Shown here: one piece after another, positions 18,122 to 26,840 of the stretch | How the letters are laid out: each line of letters begins with the position of its first letter | How positions within the stretch are numbered: position 1 is the stretch's first letter | Program-made: the position numbers and the translations under genes | DNA from: Mucilaginibacter auburnensis | GTDB lineage: Bacteria > Bacteroidota > Bacteroidia > Sphingobacteriales > Sphingobacteriaceae | Reading direction: 5' to 3' | Length of the DNA: 64,000 nt | NCBI RefSeq assembly: GCF_002797815.1 | Contig: NZ_PGFJ01000002.1 | Span: forward strand, 930,001 to 994,000 | Notes under the pieces: model-generated | What the model was told of the DNA's origin: nothing | The model's database searches: none | Seen by the model: the letters and a program-made list of their open reading frames with translations, nothing else

Positions 18122-19930
18122 TTAGTCAAAATCAAGATTAAACATTCTGCGCAGTTCTGCCAACTGGGGGTTTTTGGCAGCCATATACTGAAATTTTTCC
18201 TGACTTGTATACGGGCGCTTAACTACAGTTTGCTCATCAATACGGGCATTCACCTCAATATCATAGTTTTTCAGTTTGGCACGCAGGTAATTAAGCAACC
18301 CCGGACGCTCATCGCGCAGCAAATTCTCCTGTACTTTATTACCTACTAACACCTCAAAATTAGTAGCGCCCAGCATTTTTGGTGCGCCTAAGGTAAAAAT
18401 TGGTAACAAATTCATTTTACCTTCAGCTTTAACCTTAGCCGCATAGTTACTCCATTCGGCTAAAAACTCGTTATAGGTGAAAGATTCTCGGTCTGTCCCT
18501 TTTTGGTAAGGATCTTCTTCCTCTTCACCACCGGCATTTAAAGGTGCATCAAGATCTTTCAGCGATGGTATTTTTATTGAAGTGGTACTGGCGTTGGGAA
18601 TGAAAACCTTTGGCCGCTCTTCTGCCGGCGGCGAAGCAGGCTTTGCCGCCGCGGGCGCCGGAGTTGTTTGAGCGGGCTTTTGTGTTGTGTAAGCAGCAGC
18701 ACTATCATTTAAAAGAGGCATCTCGTTTTTAGGTGATCCGCTTTCGGTTGATGTTACGTTTGCTGAGGTATCAGGTTTTTTTTTTAATTGCCCGTTATCA
18801 GCGGGCATTGGTTGGCTACCTGAGGCTATATTAAACACCGATTGTAAATGACACATTTTTAACAGCGCCAGTTCAACCTGTAAGCGCTGATTCTTACTCA
18901 GCTTATAGTTCAGATCGCACTGATTGGCTATACCAAGCGCTGATAAAAGGAATGACACACTTGCCGCCTGTGCCTGTTGCAGGTATTTGGTTTTAATACC
19001 CTCGCTAACTTCCAGTAATTTAATAGTTGCGGCATCTTTACTCACCAACAGGTTGCGGAAGTGTTCTGAAAGGCCAGATACAAAGTGCGCACCGTCAAAA
19101 CCTTTCTGTAGTATCTCATCAAAAAACAGTAGTGTTTTGGCCGTTTCTTCGCTAAGCAGGCTTTCGGTTATATTAAAGTAATAATCGTAATCTAAAATAT
19201 TAAGGTTATCAATTACCGCCCTGTAAGTAACATTACTGCCCGAGAAGCTAACTATCTGATCAAACATAGAAAGCGCGTCGCGCAAACCGCCATCGGCTTT
19301 TTGGGCAATAATATGTAAGCCATCCGGCTCATAGGCAACACTCTCTTTTTTGGCAATACCCTCCAGATGCGCGCTCATATCATCAACCCCTATGCGGTTA
19401 AAATCAAATATCTGGCAGCGCGAAAGTATGGTTGGCAGTATTTTATGCTTCTCTGTAGTAGCTAATATAAATATAGCGTAATGAGGTGGTTCTTCAAGCG
19501 TTTTCAGGAAAGCATTGAAGGCTGCCTGCGACAGCATGTGCACCTCATCAATAATATATACTTTGTAACGGGCACCTTGCGGTGGTATGCGCACCTGCTC
19601 AATTAAACTGCGAATGTCATCAACCGAGTTGTTGGATGCCGCATCCAGTTCATGAATGTTAAACGAATTACCATTTTGAAAAGCGGTGCACAAAGGGCAC
19701 TCGCCGCAGGCCTCGCCGCTTGGCTGTAAATTGGTGCAGTTAATGGTTTTTGCCAATATACGTGCACATGTGGTTTTGCCCACCCCACGCGGCCCGCAGA
19801 ATAAAAATGCCTGCGCCAGCTGATTATTTTTAATAGCGTTTTTTAGGGTGTTGGTTATATGTTGCTGACCAACAACGGTATCAAAAGTAGCCGGGCGGTA
19901 TTTACGTGCCGAAACTATAAAATTATCCAC
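18122..19930 (-). CDS. dnaX: DNA polymerase III subunit gamma/tau
   Basis: A 602-residue clamp-loader ATPase. Walker A GPRGVGKTT is at about residues 45-53. A zinc module uses cysteines in CTNLQ...ACGECPLC. Walker B IIDEVHML and sensor ATTEKHKILPTILSRCQ follow. A proline/alanine-rich linker at about 390-450 precedes a C-terminal tau-like domain. The start is GTG at 19930, giving the conserved N-terminus MDNFIVSARKYRPATFDTVVG; no in-frame ATG fits better. It loads the sliding clamp and organises the replisome. No recR/ybaB neighbour is present, unlike in many other phyla. Confidence 0.95.
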   Translation of the reverse strand: MDNFIVSARKYRPATFDTVVGQQHITNTLKNAIKNNQLAQAFLFCGPRGVGKTTCARILAKTINCTNLQPSGEACGECPLCTAFQNGNSFNIHELDAASNNSVDDIRSLIEQVRIPPQGARYKVYIIDEVHMLSQAAFNAFLKTLEEPPHYAIFILATTEKHKILPTILSRCQIFDFNRIGVDDMSAHLEGIAKKESVAYEPDGLHIIAQKADGGLRDALSMFDQIVSFSGSNVTYRAVIDNLNILDYDYYFNITESLLSEETAKTLLFFDEILQKGFDGAHFVSGLSEHFRNLLVSKDAATIKLLEVSEGIKTKYLQQAQAASVSFLLSALGIANQCDLNYKLSKNQRLQVELALLKMCHLQSVFNIASGSQPMPADNGQLKKKPDTSANVTSTESGSPKNEMPLLNDSAAAYTTQKPAQTTPAPAAAKPASPPAEERPKVFIPNASTTSIKIPSLKDLDAPLNAGGEEEEDPYQKGTDRESFTYNEFLAEWSNYAAKVKAEGKMNLLPIFTLGAPKMLGATNFEVLVGNKVQENLLRDERPGLLNYLRAKLKNYDIEVNARIDEQTVVKRPYTSQEKFQYMAAKNPQLAELRRMFNLDFD

Positions 19931-20010
19931 AGCTACTAAGGTAAAAAGAAATCAAGTACTATTAAACAGGTGTTGGTATTTTATTTGGCGGGGTTTGTGC
20001 AACATTTTAG

Positions 20011-20018
20011 TATTTTTG
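20011..20018 (+). promoter_or_regulatory. -7 promoter box for the Uma2-family gene
   Basis: TATTTTTG matches TAnnTTTG and lies 21 bp before the ATG at 20040. It argues against the upstream TTG start at 19995. Confidence 0.55.
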
Positions 20019-20039
20019 ATTGACAACAGAATTTTGGGC

Positions 20040-20624
20040 ATGCAGTTATCAGACTTAGATATCAACAAAACGTACACTTACGCCGACTATTTAAAATGGG
20101 CGTTTGATGAGCGTTTAGAATTAATAAAGGGCAAAATTTTTAAGATGAGTCCGGCTCCGGGTTCAATACATCAACGCATTTCCTTACGTTTGTCTCGATG
20201 GTTTGGAAACTATCTTGAAGGCAAAAGGTGTGAGGCCTTTTCTGCTCCATTTGATGTACGTTTGCCCCGTTTATCAGGTAACGACAAAGAAGTTATTACC
20301 GTTGTTCAACCAGACATCTGCGTAATATGCGACCATTTAAAAATTGACGATAAAGGATGTTTAGGCGCACCAGATATAGTAGTGGAAATACTATCGCCGG
20401 GTAACAATAAAAAAGAACTTCAAAATAAGTTTGAAGTTTATGAAGAAGCGGGTGTGCTTGAATACTGGATCATTCACCCGCTTGAAAAAACCTTCATGAA
20501 ATACACACTCACAGATGGTTTATTTCAACCATCGCGTTTATTAACCATAGGCGACAAAGTTACTACACCCGTGTTGCCTGAGTTTATACTTGATCTGGAG
20601 GAGCTTTTTGCAGAAAAGATTTAA
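20040..20624 (+). CDS. Uma2-family (DUF820) putative restriction-like nuclease
   Basis: A 194-residue protein. The family core is seen in order: YLKWAFDERLELIKGKIFKMSPAPG, then VVQPDICVICD, APDIVVEILSPGN and YEEAGVLEYWIIHP. The conserved PD...E.L pattern resembles the PD-(D/E)XK nuclease fold. The biological role of Uma2 proteins is not established, and they are often present in many copies. The ATG at 20040 is preferred over a TTG at 19995 because a -7 box lies between them. Convergent, 3 bp from the acidic gene on the other strand. Confidence 0.88.
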   Translation: MQLSDLDINKTYTYADYLKWAFDERLELIKGKIFKMSPAPGSIHQRISLRLSRWFGNYLEGKRCEAFSAPFDVRLPRLSGNDKEVITVVQPDICVICDHLKIDDKGCLGAPDIVVEILSPGNNKKELQNKFEVYEEAGVLEYWIIHPLEKTFMKYTLTDGLFQPSRLLTIGDKVTTPVLPEFILDLEELFAEKI

Positions 20625-20627
20625 GCT

Positions 20628-20912
20628 TTACTGCAACTCCTCTTCGGGCAGATGATCATCGTCCGGATCGGGATTGGTAATATCGTAAGCGTCATCACTT
20701 ATGTCCAGATCAGCACCGTAACGTGCCGAGTTCAGATCGTCAAGATCTTCTGCTTCATCATCAAAATCTTCGTCTTCCTCATCTTCCCATTCCTCGTCAT
20801 CTTCGTCCTCTTCTTCCAATCTGTTATATACTTCCGGTGCCTGGAAATAAATTGAATCGTACATGAAAGCGTTGCTGTTTGCTGACCGGTCTTCAGTGTG
20901 TTTAAAGTCCAT
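20628..20912 (-). CDS. Small acidic hypothetical protein
   Basis: A 94-residue protein dominated by Asp and Glu in its middle part, with an N-terminus MDFKHTEDRSANSNAFMYD and a C-terminus ending DDDHLPEEELQ. It is probably disordered and cytoplasmic. The composition resembles that of the 137-residue acidic protein at 16899, though there is no clear alignment. No function can be assigned. The frame is intact with a clean ATG. Confidence 0.6.
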   Translation of the reverse strand: MDFKHTEDRSANSNAFMYDSIYFQAPEVYNRLEEEDEDDEEWEDEEDEDFDDEAEDLDDLNSARYGADLDISDDAYDITNPDPDDDHLPEEELQ

Positions 20913-21061
20913 GGTGGTAATGTTTTCGGGTTAAAAAATCAACATTTTAAAGACAACCGAAACTACCGTAATGTTTTATACTAAATGTTAATTGGGGGTT
21001 TTATTTTTATTAACAGAAGTTGGTTTATAAGCACCTATTATAATTACCAGTTGACCTACAG

Positions 21062-21667
21062 CTATTCAACTCCGGTAATTATTTTAACTTTATAGTATCC
21101 TTTAGCTTGAGGCAGATAAACTTCAGCTTCTTTCCATTTAACATTTATTTTTTTACCAACTAATGCGGTAGTAACACCTGTAAATTTCTCAGATCCTGGA
21201 AATTGTTCAAACCACAAAAATGAACGTTCTCCTTTACCGGCCTCATTAAGTACAATATAATTAAAGCCTTTTAGTTCTATTCTTTTGAATGTGCCCGCAG
21301 TACTACCCATAGATGTGGCATCCGGATCTTGATTCATTCTCATGCTCAATTGTAAAAATGCACTACAATTTTGCGTTAAAAGATTTTTGCCTATTTCTAT
21401 ACCTATGGCTCTCATTCCTTCGCCATCATTAACGTCAACTTTGCGCTCTTCAGCTATTTTCATTAATAGATCGGTGTGCGCACTCATGCAATCTGTAATC
21501 GCTTTTGTGCCTTGTTGTTTCCCATTAATTTGCGAAAGGTCCTGTTTGCTGATACATTCACACAAAACATCGTTCATCTGTTGCTCGGTTGGCCCTAACT
21601 TACTTACAGTTTGAGCGTGGGCAGCAATACATAATAACGATAGAATACTGATTATGAACTTTTTCAT
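21062..21667 (-). CDS. Secreted hypothetical protein with conserved cysteines
   Basis: A 201-residue protein with a signal peptide (MKKFIISILSLLCIAAHAQ). The N-terminal half is helical with three spaced cysteine sites (LCECISKQDL, AITDCMSAH, LLTQNCSAF) that could form disulfides. The C-terminal half looks beta-rich (GTFKRIELKGFNYIVLNE to YYKVKIITGVE). I recognise no named family. A TTG at 21679 would extend the frame by four residues, but the ATG at 21667 gives a standard signal peptide. Upstream, TATATTTC is a one-mismatch -7 box on the minus strand. Confidence 0.72.
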   Translation of the reverse strand: MKKFIISILSLLCIAAHAQTVSKLGPTEQQMNDVLCECISKQDLSQINGKQQGTKAITDCMSAHTDLLMKIAEERKVDVNDGEGMRAIGIEIGKNLLTQNCSAFLQLSMRMNQDPDATSMGSTAGTFKRIELKGFNYIVLNEAGKGERSFLWFEQFPGSEKFTGVTTALVGKKINVKWKEAEVYLPQAKGYYKVKIITGVE

Positions 21668-21728
21668 GATATGTGACAACTTATGTTTAAGCCGATTGAA
21701 ATATAAATAATTAAATGAAAATCATCAA

Positions 21729-21759
21729 TTTGAAAACATTAAATTATTACCTATATTTG
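21729..21759 (+). promoter_or_regulatory. Full-consensus promoter of the rpsF operon
   Basis: TTTG at 21729-21732, a 19-bp spacer and TATATTTG at 21752-21759 match the Bacteroidota promoter consensus exactly. The expected transcript begins near 21765, giving a leader of about 40 nt before rpsF. Confidence 0.85.
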
Positions 21760-21763
21760 CAGC

Positions 21764-21777
21764 CCCGAATTGTCGGG
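21764..21777 (+). promoter_or_regulatory. Leader hairpin before rpsF
   Basis: CCCGA and TCGGG pair around the loop ATTG within the predicted 5' leader. In other bacteria an S6:S18 complex binds a hairpin with a CCG element in its own leader; this hairpin is a candidate for that autoregulatory site by position and sequence only. Confidence 0.4.
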
Positions 21778-21806
21778 ATAAATAATTAAAAATCAAAGTA
21801 CAAACA

Positions 21807-22172
21807 ATGCAACAGTACGAAATCGTGATCGTTCTAACCCCGTTGCTTTCAGAAGACATTGCTAAAGAGGCTATTGCCAAATACAGCAAAGTTTTAACTG
21901 ATGGCGGAGCCGAAATTGTCCAGGAGGATAATTGGGGTTTGAGAAAACTTGCGTACCCTATTCAAAAGAAAACTACAGGGTACTATCACTTAACTGAATT
22001 TAAGGCTCCGGGTGAATTAATTAACAAATTGGAGGTTGAGTTAAGACGCGATGAGCGTGTTTTGCGTTTCCTGACAATTGCTTTAGACAAACATGCCGTT
22101 GCTTACAACGACAAAAAACGCAGCGGTGCTTTTAACAAAAAACCTGCCGCTAAATTGGAGGAGGCAAACTAA
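21807..22172 (+). CDS. rpsF: 30S ribosomal protein S6
   Basis: A 121-residue ribosomal protein that pairs with S18 on the platform of the small subunit. The N-terminus MQQYEIVIVLTPLL, the conserved GGAEIVQEDNWGLRKLAYPIQKK and the LRRDERVLRFL segment are diagnostic. It is first in the rpsF-rpsR-rplI operon. Its stop overlaps the rpsR start as TAATG (22170-22174). There is no ssb or priB gene between S6 and S18, unlike in many Firmicutes and Proteobacteria. Confidence 0.97.
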   Translation: MQQYEIVIVLTPLLSEDIAKEAIAKYSKVLTDGGAEIVQEDNWGLRKLAYPIQKKTTGYYHLTEFKAPGELINKLEVELRRDERVLRFLTIALDKHAVAYNDKKRSGAFNKKPAAKLEEAN

Positions 22173-22432
22173 TGGCTGATCAAATTAAATACGTTACTGC
22201 CCCTAAAGTAGAGGATAACCGTAAAAAATACTGCCGTTTCAAAAAGAACGGTATTAAGTATATTGACTACAAAGACGCTAACTTTTTATTAAAGTTTGTT
22301 AACGATCAAGGTAAAGTATTACCTCGCCGTTTAACCGGTACTTCATTAAAATTCCAGCGCAAAGTGGCACAAGCTGTTAAGCGTGCACGCCACATTGGTT
22401 TATTACCTTATGTTACAGACTCATTAAAATAA
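22172..22432 (+). CDS. rpsR: 30S ribosomal protein S18
   Basis: An 86-residue protein with the S18 core KYCRFKKNGIKYIDYKD, LLKFVNDQGKVLPRRLTGTS and QRKVAQAVKRARHIGLLPYV. It binds S6 as a heterodimer on 16S rRNA. It is translationally coupled to rpsF through a one-base overlap. rplI follows after 15 bp, where GGGAGG (22435-22440) looks like a Shine-Dalgarno sequence, which is unusual for this phylum. Confidence 0.97.
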   Translation: MADQIKYVTAPKVEDNRKKYCRFKKNGIKYIDYKDANFLLKFVNDQGKVLPRRLTGTSLKFQRKVAQAVKRARHIGLLPYVTDSLK

Positions 22433-22447
22433 TCGGGAGGTAAAGCA

Positions 22448-22891
22448 ATGGAAGTTATTTTAAAACAAGACGTAAAAAACCTGGGCGATAAAGATGATGT
22501 AGTTACAGTAAAGGCCGGTTATGGCCGTAACTATCTTTTACCAAAAGGTTTTGCTATACTGGCTACAACAAGCGCCCGTAAAGTTTTAGCTGAAAACCTA
22601 AAACAGGCTCAGTTTAAACAAGAGAAAATACGTAAAGATGCTGATGCAATTGCAGCACGTTTGGAAGGTGTAAACCTAACCATTGGTGCAAAAGCAGGCG
22701 AAAGCGGCAAAATCTTCGGTGCTATCAACACTATTCAGGTTGCTGATGCATTGAAAAAAGAAGGTTTTGATGTTGACCGTCGTCGTATCACTTTTGATCA
22801 GGAACCAAAATTTGTTGGCGAGTATGTTGCCAACATTAACCTGCACAAAGAGGTTAAAGTTCAGGTTCCGTTTACTGTAGTAGCAGAATAA
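22448..22891 (+). CDS. rplI: 50S ribosomal protein L9
   Basis: A 147-residue protein with the N-terminal RNA-binding domain (MEVILKQDVKNLGDKDDVVTVKAGYGRNYLLPKG), a central helix and the C-terminal domain ending in VKVQVPFTVVAE. L9 binds 23S rRNA at the base of the L1 stalk and affects frame maintenance. The gene is the last of the operon and is followed by a heptamer array (22894-22928) and an intrinsic terminator. Confidence 0.97.
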   Translation: MEVILKQDVKNLGDKDDVVTVKAGYGRNYLLPKGFAILATTSARKVLAENLKQAQFKQEKIRKDADAIAARLEGVNLTIGAKAGESGKIFGAINTIQVADALKKEGFDVDRRRITFDQEPKFVGEYVANINLHKEVKVQVPFTVVAE

Positions 22892-22893
22892 TA

Positions 22894-22928
22894 TTGATTT
22901 CGGATATCGGATTTTCGATATCGGATTA
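22894..22928. repeat. Heptamer-periodic array (locus B)
   Basis: Five contiguous 7-nt units with the core word CGGATTT or CGGATAT (variants include TCGATAT) start 3 bp after the rplI stop and end just before its terminator. The period is exactly seven. Confidence 0.75.
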
Positions 22929-22932
22929 ATAA

Positions 22933-22968
22933 TAAAAAAGCGGTGAGTTTAGGCTCATCGCTTTTTTT
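22933..22968 (+). terminator. Intrinsic terminator after rplI, possibly bidirectional
   Basis: A 10-bp stem, AAGCGGTGAG/CTCATCGCTT with one G-U pair and a TTTAG loop, is flanked by an A-run on the left and TTTTTTT on the right. It could therefore also stop transcription arriving from rodA on the minus strand. Confidence 0.85.
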
Positions 22969-23093
22969 GTATATAAAAATTCGGCAGTGTCATTCTATAG
23001 AGCAGCACGCACATAACAAGAAGCTTATAATCGGATAGTTAATACCTAAACCCAGGCATTACATCTATTTTTGTATAACACTACCGGGTGTTT

Positions 23094-24365
23094 TTAAATA
23101 ATCCCCATACGGTTAGAGTCAAGTTTGATCAACACAAACAGCATAATAGTAAAACTAATGAGTGAGGAACCGCCGTAACTAATAAAGGGCAGAGGAATGC
23201 CTATAGAGGGTACTATACCTATGGTCATGCCCACATTAATAAATACGTGAAAGAAGATAACCGATGCAACCCCGTAAGCGTAAATGCGCGAAAACGGCGA
23301 CCGTTGCCGCTCTGCTATATGAATGATGCGGAGCACCAATAACATATACAAGCCAATTACCACAACCGAGCCTGCAAAACCAAACTCCTCCCCTACTGTA
23401 CAGAAAATAAAGTCGGTGCTTTGCTCAGGCACAAAGGAATATTTGGTTTGGGTGCCTTCCATATAACCCTTGCCCCACAACTTACCCGAACCTATAGCTA
23501 TTTTTGACTGGTTAACATTATAGCCTTTCCCGCGCGGGTCATCGGTAATACCTAATACAATGTCAATACGCGATTTTTGGTGCGGCTTTAAAACATGGTC
23601 GTAAATAAACTCAACACTGAATACAAAGGCTATGCTTATAATAGCCCCTGCAACCACGGTGATCAGCATTTGGCGGTTGCGCCTGAATAACCACATAATA
23701 AAAAGCGCCACAGCTACGAGGGCGCTTATAACCCAAACCATATTGTCCAGCTTGAGCGTAGCCACAAATAGCACAATAAACAGCCCTTCCAGGATTAAAA
23801 AGTAGGGGGACAAACCCTCCCGGTATAAAACAAACAGCAGGGAGCTAAACACCAATGTTGAACCGGCATCCGGCTGAAGCATAATGAGAAACATGGGCAC
23901 GAAAATAATGGCCGCCGCAACTGCAAATGACTTTACTTCGGTTAGTTTGATGTTAACGCCGCTGAGGTATCGTGCCAGTAACAAACAGGTTGCTAACTTG
24001 GCAAATTCCGACGGTTGTAAGCGAAAGCCGCCACCCAATGGTATCCATGCCTGGTTACCGCCAACATTACGGCCCACCACCAGTACCGTTATTAGCAACA
24101 GCGTGGTTATTACGTAGCCAATAGGCGCCAATGCCGACAAAAACCTACTCTCCAGCAGCAATATAACCACAGCAACTACAGCCGATACGATGAAGAAAAC
24201 AAACTGCTTGCCATAGTTGGTATCCAGATCAACCAGCCCCGGATGATCAGGATCAAAAACCGCTGAATGGATGCTTAATAAACCAATAGCGCACAAGGCC
24301 AGGTATACCAAAACCGTTAACCAGTCAACATTAAAAAAGAAGCTACGCTGGTTGTTATTCGTCAT
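23094..24365 (-). CDS. rodA: Rod-shape-determining protein RodA (SEDS glycosyltransferase)
   Basis: A 423-residue, ten-segment SEDS-family membrane protein that polymerises peptidoglycan strands during elongation. Family landmarks include GGNQAWIPLGGGFRLQPSEFAK, MLQPDAGSTLVF, VPEQSTDFIFCTVGEEFGFAG and the final IGIPLPFISYGGSSLISF. It overlaps the 3' end of mrdA by 11 bp, so the two products, which function as a pair, are probably coupled. It is the last gene of the purH-mre-mrd-rod run. Confidence 0.96.
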   Translation of the reverse strand: MTNNNQRSFFFNVDWLTVLVYLALCAIGLLSIHSAVFDPDHPGLVDLDTNYGKQFVFFIVSAVVAVVILLLESRFLSALAPIGYVITTLLLITVLVVGRNVGGNQAWIPLGGGFRLQPSEFAKLATCLLLARYLSGVNIKLTEVKSFAVAAAIIFVPMFLIMLQPDAGSTLVFSSLLFVLYREGLSPYFLILEGLFIVLFVATLKLDNMVWVISALVAVALFIMWLFRRNRQMLITVVAGAIISIAFVFSVEFIYDHVLKPHQKSRIDIVLGITDDPRGKGYNVNQSKIAIGSGKLWGKGYMEGTQTKYSFVPEQSTDFIFCTVGEEFGFAGSVVVIGLYMLLVLRIIHIAERQRSPFSRIYAYGVASVIFFHVFINVGMTIGIVPSIGIPLPFISYGGSSLISFTIMLFVLIKLDSNRMGII

Positions 24366-26322
24366 CTTTCCGTTTTATTATGGCGTTAGCGCTAATGTTC
24401 TTATTTGCTATGCCGGCAGCAGCCGTTTTAACCGGAGTTATTACTGTTGGCTGCAGTTTTGTACTATCAGTTACCGTTACCTTGGGCTTTGGTTTGGGTT
24501 GAGCCAGCAGGTTAGCGTTCATAAAGTAATCAAGCGTTATTCCCGATGGGCGGCGCGAAATTGTATCACGCAAATACTTTTCTACTATAAAGCTGGCAAT
24601 TGGGGCTGCCCAACGACCACCGTCGCCTGAGTTTTCTACCACAACGGCAATGGCTATTTTAGGATTCTCACGCGGTGCGTAAGCAACAAAAACAGAGTGG
24701 TTTGCTCCGCGGTTATTTTGCACTGTACCCGTTTTGCCCACCATGTTAATTCCGGGAATTCTGGAGCCACGCGCCGTACCGTATTCTACCACATTCTGCA
24801 TTCCGTCAATAACCTGAGCAAAATATTGGGGTTTAACTCCAACCTCATGCCGAACAGTATATTCATGTTTAATAACCGGGTTATTGCCTATTGATTTTAC
24901 CAGGTGAGGTAAATAGTAAAATCCCTGATTGGCAATTATGCATTCAATATTAGCTAATTGTAGAGGTGTAGACTCTACCTCACCCTGACCAATAGATAAT
25001 GAGATAACGGTTTTTGAGCGCCACCTACCCACACCGTATCTTTTATCATACTGTTCCGCTTTGAACAATTGGCCTTTGTTTTCGCCTGCCATATCAATAT
25101 TGAGGCGCTGTGCTAAACCGAAAGCAGTAACTCTTGAACGCCAGTCGGTAAAACTTGCTGCGGTAGCTTTTGCACCTGCTTTATTGATGAGCCGCTCAAA
25201 CACCATGGCGAAATAGCCGTTGCATGATTGCGCAATGGCGCTACTCAAATTAACAACACCGTGTACGTGTGTACATTTTGGCTTCCCCCTGTTAGGTAAA
25301 TACGACCCTGTACAGGTGTAAGTGGTATTTTGGTCAATTATCCCTTCCTGCAAAGCTACAAGGGCGCTTAACGGCTTAAATGATGAACCAGGTGAGTAGT
25401 TAGCCATTATAGGTCTGATCAAAAATGGCTTATATGGATCTGTTGTTAGCTTTTTATAATTTTTGCCTCGGTCCGGACCGGCAACCATTAAATTAGGATC
25501 ATAGGTTGGACTGCTTACAAAACAGAGCACCTCGCCGGTAGCAGGTTCTATAGCTACAATGCTGCCTATTTTGTTTTGCATGAGCTTTTCGCCCAGCTTC
25601 TGAATACGTATATCCAATGATGACACCACCTTCTCGCCCGGAGTTTCTACAGTATCAAAAGCGCCGTTAGCATATGATCCCTGAGGCACGCCGCGCGAAT
25701 CAACCATAACGTTTTTAACACCGCGCTGACCGCGTAATATATTCTCATAAGCGCGCTCTACACCGGTAATGCCAATATAATCGCCTGGGCGATAGTAACC
25801 TCCGGATTCCTTTATTTTGGTATCAGTAACTTCGCCAATATAACCTAAGAACTGAGCAGCGGTTGAGTCAGGATAGATACGTACAGGGTGTGGCTCAACA
25901 AAAAATCCGGGAAACTCAGACATGCGTTCCTGCAGGGAGGCGTAAAGCTCCGGCGATAGTTGCTTACCGAATTTTGAGGGTAAAGCACGCGAGTATTTAA
26001 TAGCTTTTGTAAATCGCTTATCAAAATCTTCTTTGGTGATATCTAACAAGCGGCAAAACTCAACGGTATCAAAGGGTTTAACCTGCCGGGGAATAACAGA
26101 AACGTCATACACCAGTTTATTTTGCACTAATATCTTCTTGTTCCTATCATAAATAGGGCCGCGGGCAGGGTATTGCATAAATTGCCTTATAACGTTGCGG
26201 TTGGCAAACTGCAGGTAGCGGTCATCAATAACCTGCATATAAAATAAGCGGGCCAGCAAAATTATGATCAGGGTAATAAACACCCCTGCGATGACATAAC
26301 GTCGCTGAAAAAAACTGTTCAT
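24355..26322 (-). CDS. mrdA: Penicillin-binding protein 2 (elongation transpeptidase)
   Basis: A 655-residue class B PBP. An N-terminal membrane segment (residues about 8-28) precedes the dimerisation/pedestal domain. The transpeptidase motifs are SSFK within YSPGSSFKPL (catalytic serine), SCN in AQSCNGYF and KTG in MVGKTGTVQNN. The C-terminal tail is lysine- and proline-rich. It crosslinks peptidoglycan in the elongasome with RodA, MreC and MreD. The 4-bp ATGA overlap with mreD supports operon translation. Confidence 0.96.
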   Translation of the reverse strand: MNSFFQRRYVIAGVFITLIIILLARLFYMQVIDDRYLQFANRNVIRQFMQYPARGPIYDRNKKILVQNKLVYDVSVIPRQVKPFDTVEFCRLLDITKEDFDKRFTKAIKYSRALPSKFGKQLSPELYASLQERMSEFPGFFVEPHPVRIYPDSTAAQFLGYIGEVTDTKIKESGGYYRPGDYIGITGVERAYENILRGQRGVKNVMVDSRGVPQGSYANGAFDTVETPGEKVVSSLDIRIQKLGEKLMQNKIGSIVAIEPATGEVLCFVSSPTYDPNLMVAGPDRGKNYKKLTTDPYKPFLIRPIMANYSPGSSFKPLSALVALQEGIIDQNTTYTCTGSYLPNRGKPKCTHVHGVVNLSSAIAQSCNGYFAMVFERLINKAGAKATAASFTDWRSRVTAFGLAQRLNIDMAGENKGQLFKAEQYDKRYGVGRWRSKTVISLSIGQGEVESTPLQLANIECIIANQGFYYLPHLVKSIGNNPVIKHEYTVRHEVGVKPQYFAQVIDGMQNVVEYGTARGSRIPGINMVGKTGTVQNNRGANHSVFVAYAPRENPKIAIAVVVENSGDGGRWAAPIASFIVEKYLRDTISRRPSGITLDYFMNANLLAQPKPKPKVTVTDSTKLQPTVITPVKTAAAGIANKNISANAIIKRKDDE

Positions 26323-26840
26323 TTACGTTCTCTTTTCCTGAAAAATAATAGGCCGGTAATCAACATCAAAAATACTGTAAAAATAGTACTGGTAACAACT
26401 CTTTGCAGTATAAATAACAGGCTGGAAAAGGTAAAGGCTTCTAATATGAATAGAAAAAAATGGTGAATAACCGTAAGTATTATTGCATAGGTAAAAAACC
26501 ACCTGAAACCCATAATACTTAACGTTGGCTCAGGCTCGTTATCAAACCCATCCTTCTGTACGGTAATGCTGATAAACATAACGCGAACTAAAGCCAGTAC
26601 AACACAGGCTGCAGCATGCAGTCCCGGCGTATCATAAAACGCGTCAATTGTTAACCCTAAAATAAATGCCAACGGAAACAACAGCAGGTTTGGCGTTTCA
26701 AACGGCAGCAATAAAACAAAAAGGATATATGGATATGGCGTTGATAAATTGTACAGCGTAATGTTTTTTAATAAAAACACCTGTACAAATACCACTACTA
26801 CAAAACGTATAATGTTATAAATTATCGTCCTACTCATCAA
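26319..26840 (-). CDS. mreD: Rod-shape-determining protein MreD
   Basis: A 173-residue, five- or six-segment inner-membrane protein. Sequence conservation of MreD is low, but the family start (IRFVVVVFVQVFLLKNITLYNLSTPYPYI) and the position between mreC and mrdA make the assignment firm. It links MreC to the PBP2-RodA complex. The start overlaps the end of mreC by 11 bp, and the stop overlaps the mrdA start by 4 bp. Confidence 0.92.
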   Translation of the reverse strand: MMSRTIIYNIIRFVVVVFVQVFLLKNITLYNLSTPYPYILFVLLLPFETPNLLLFPLAFILGLTIDAFYDTPGLHAAACVVLALVRVMFISITVQKDGFDNEPEPTLSIMGFRWFFTYAIILTVIHHFFLFILEAFTFSSLLFILQRVVTSTIFTVFLMLITGLLFFRKRERK

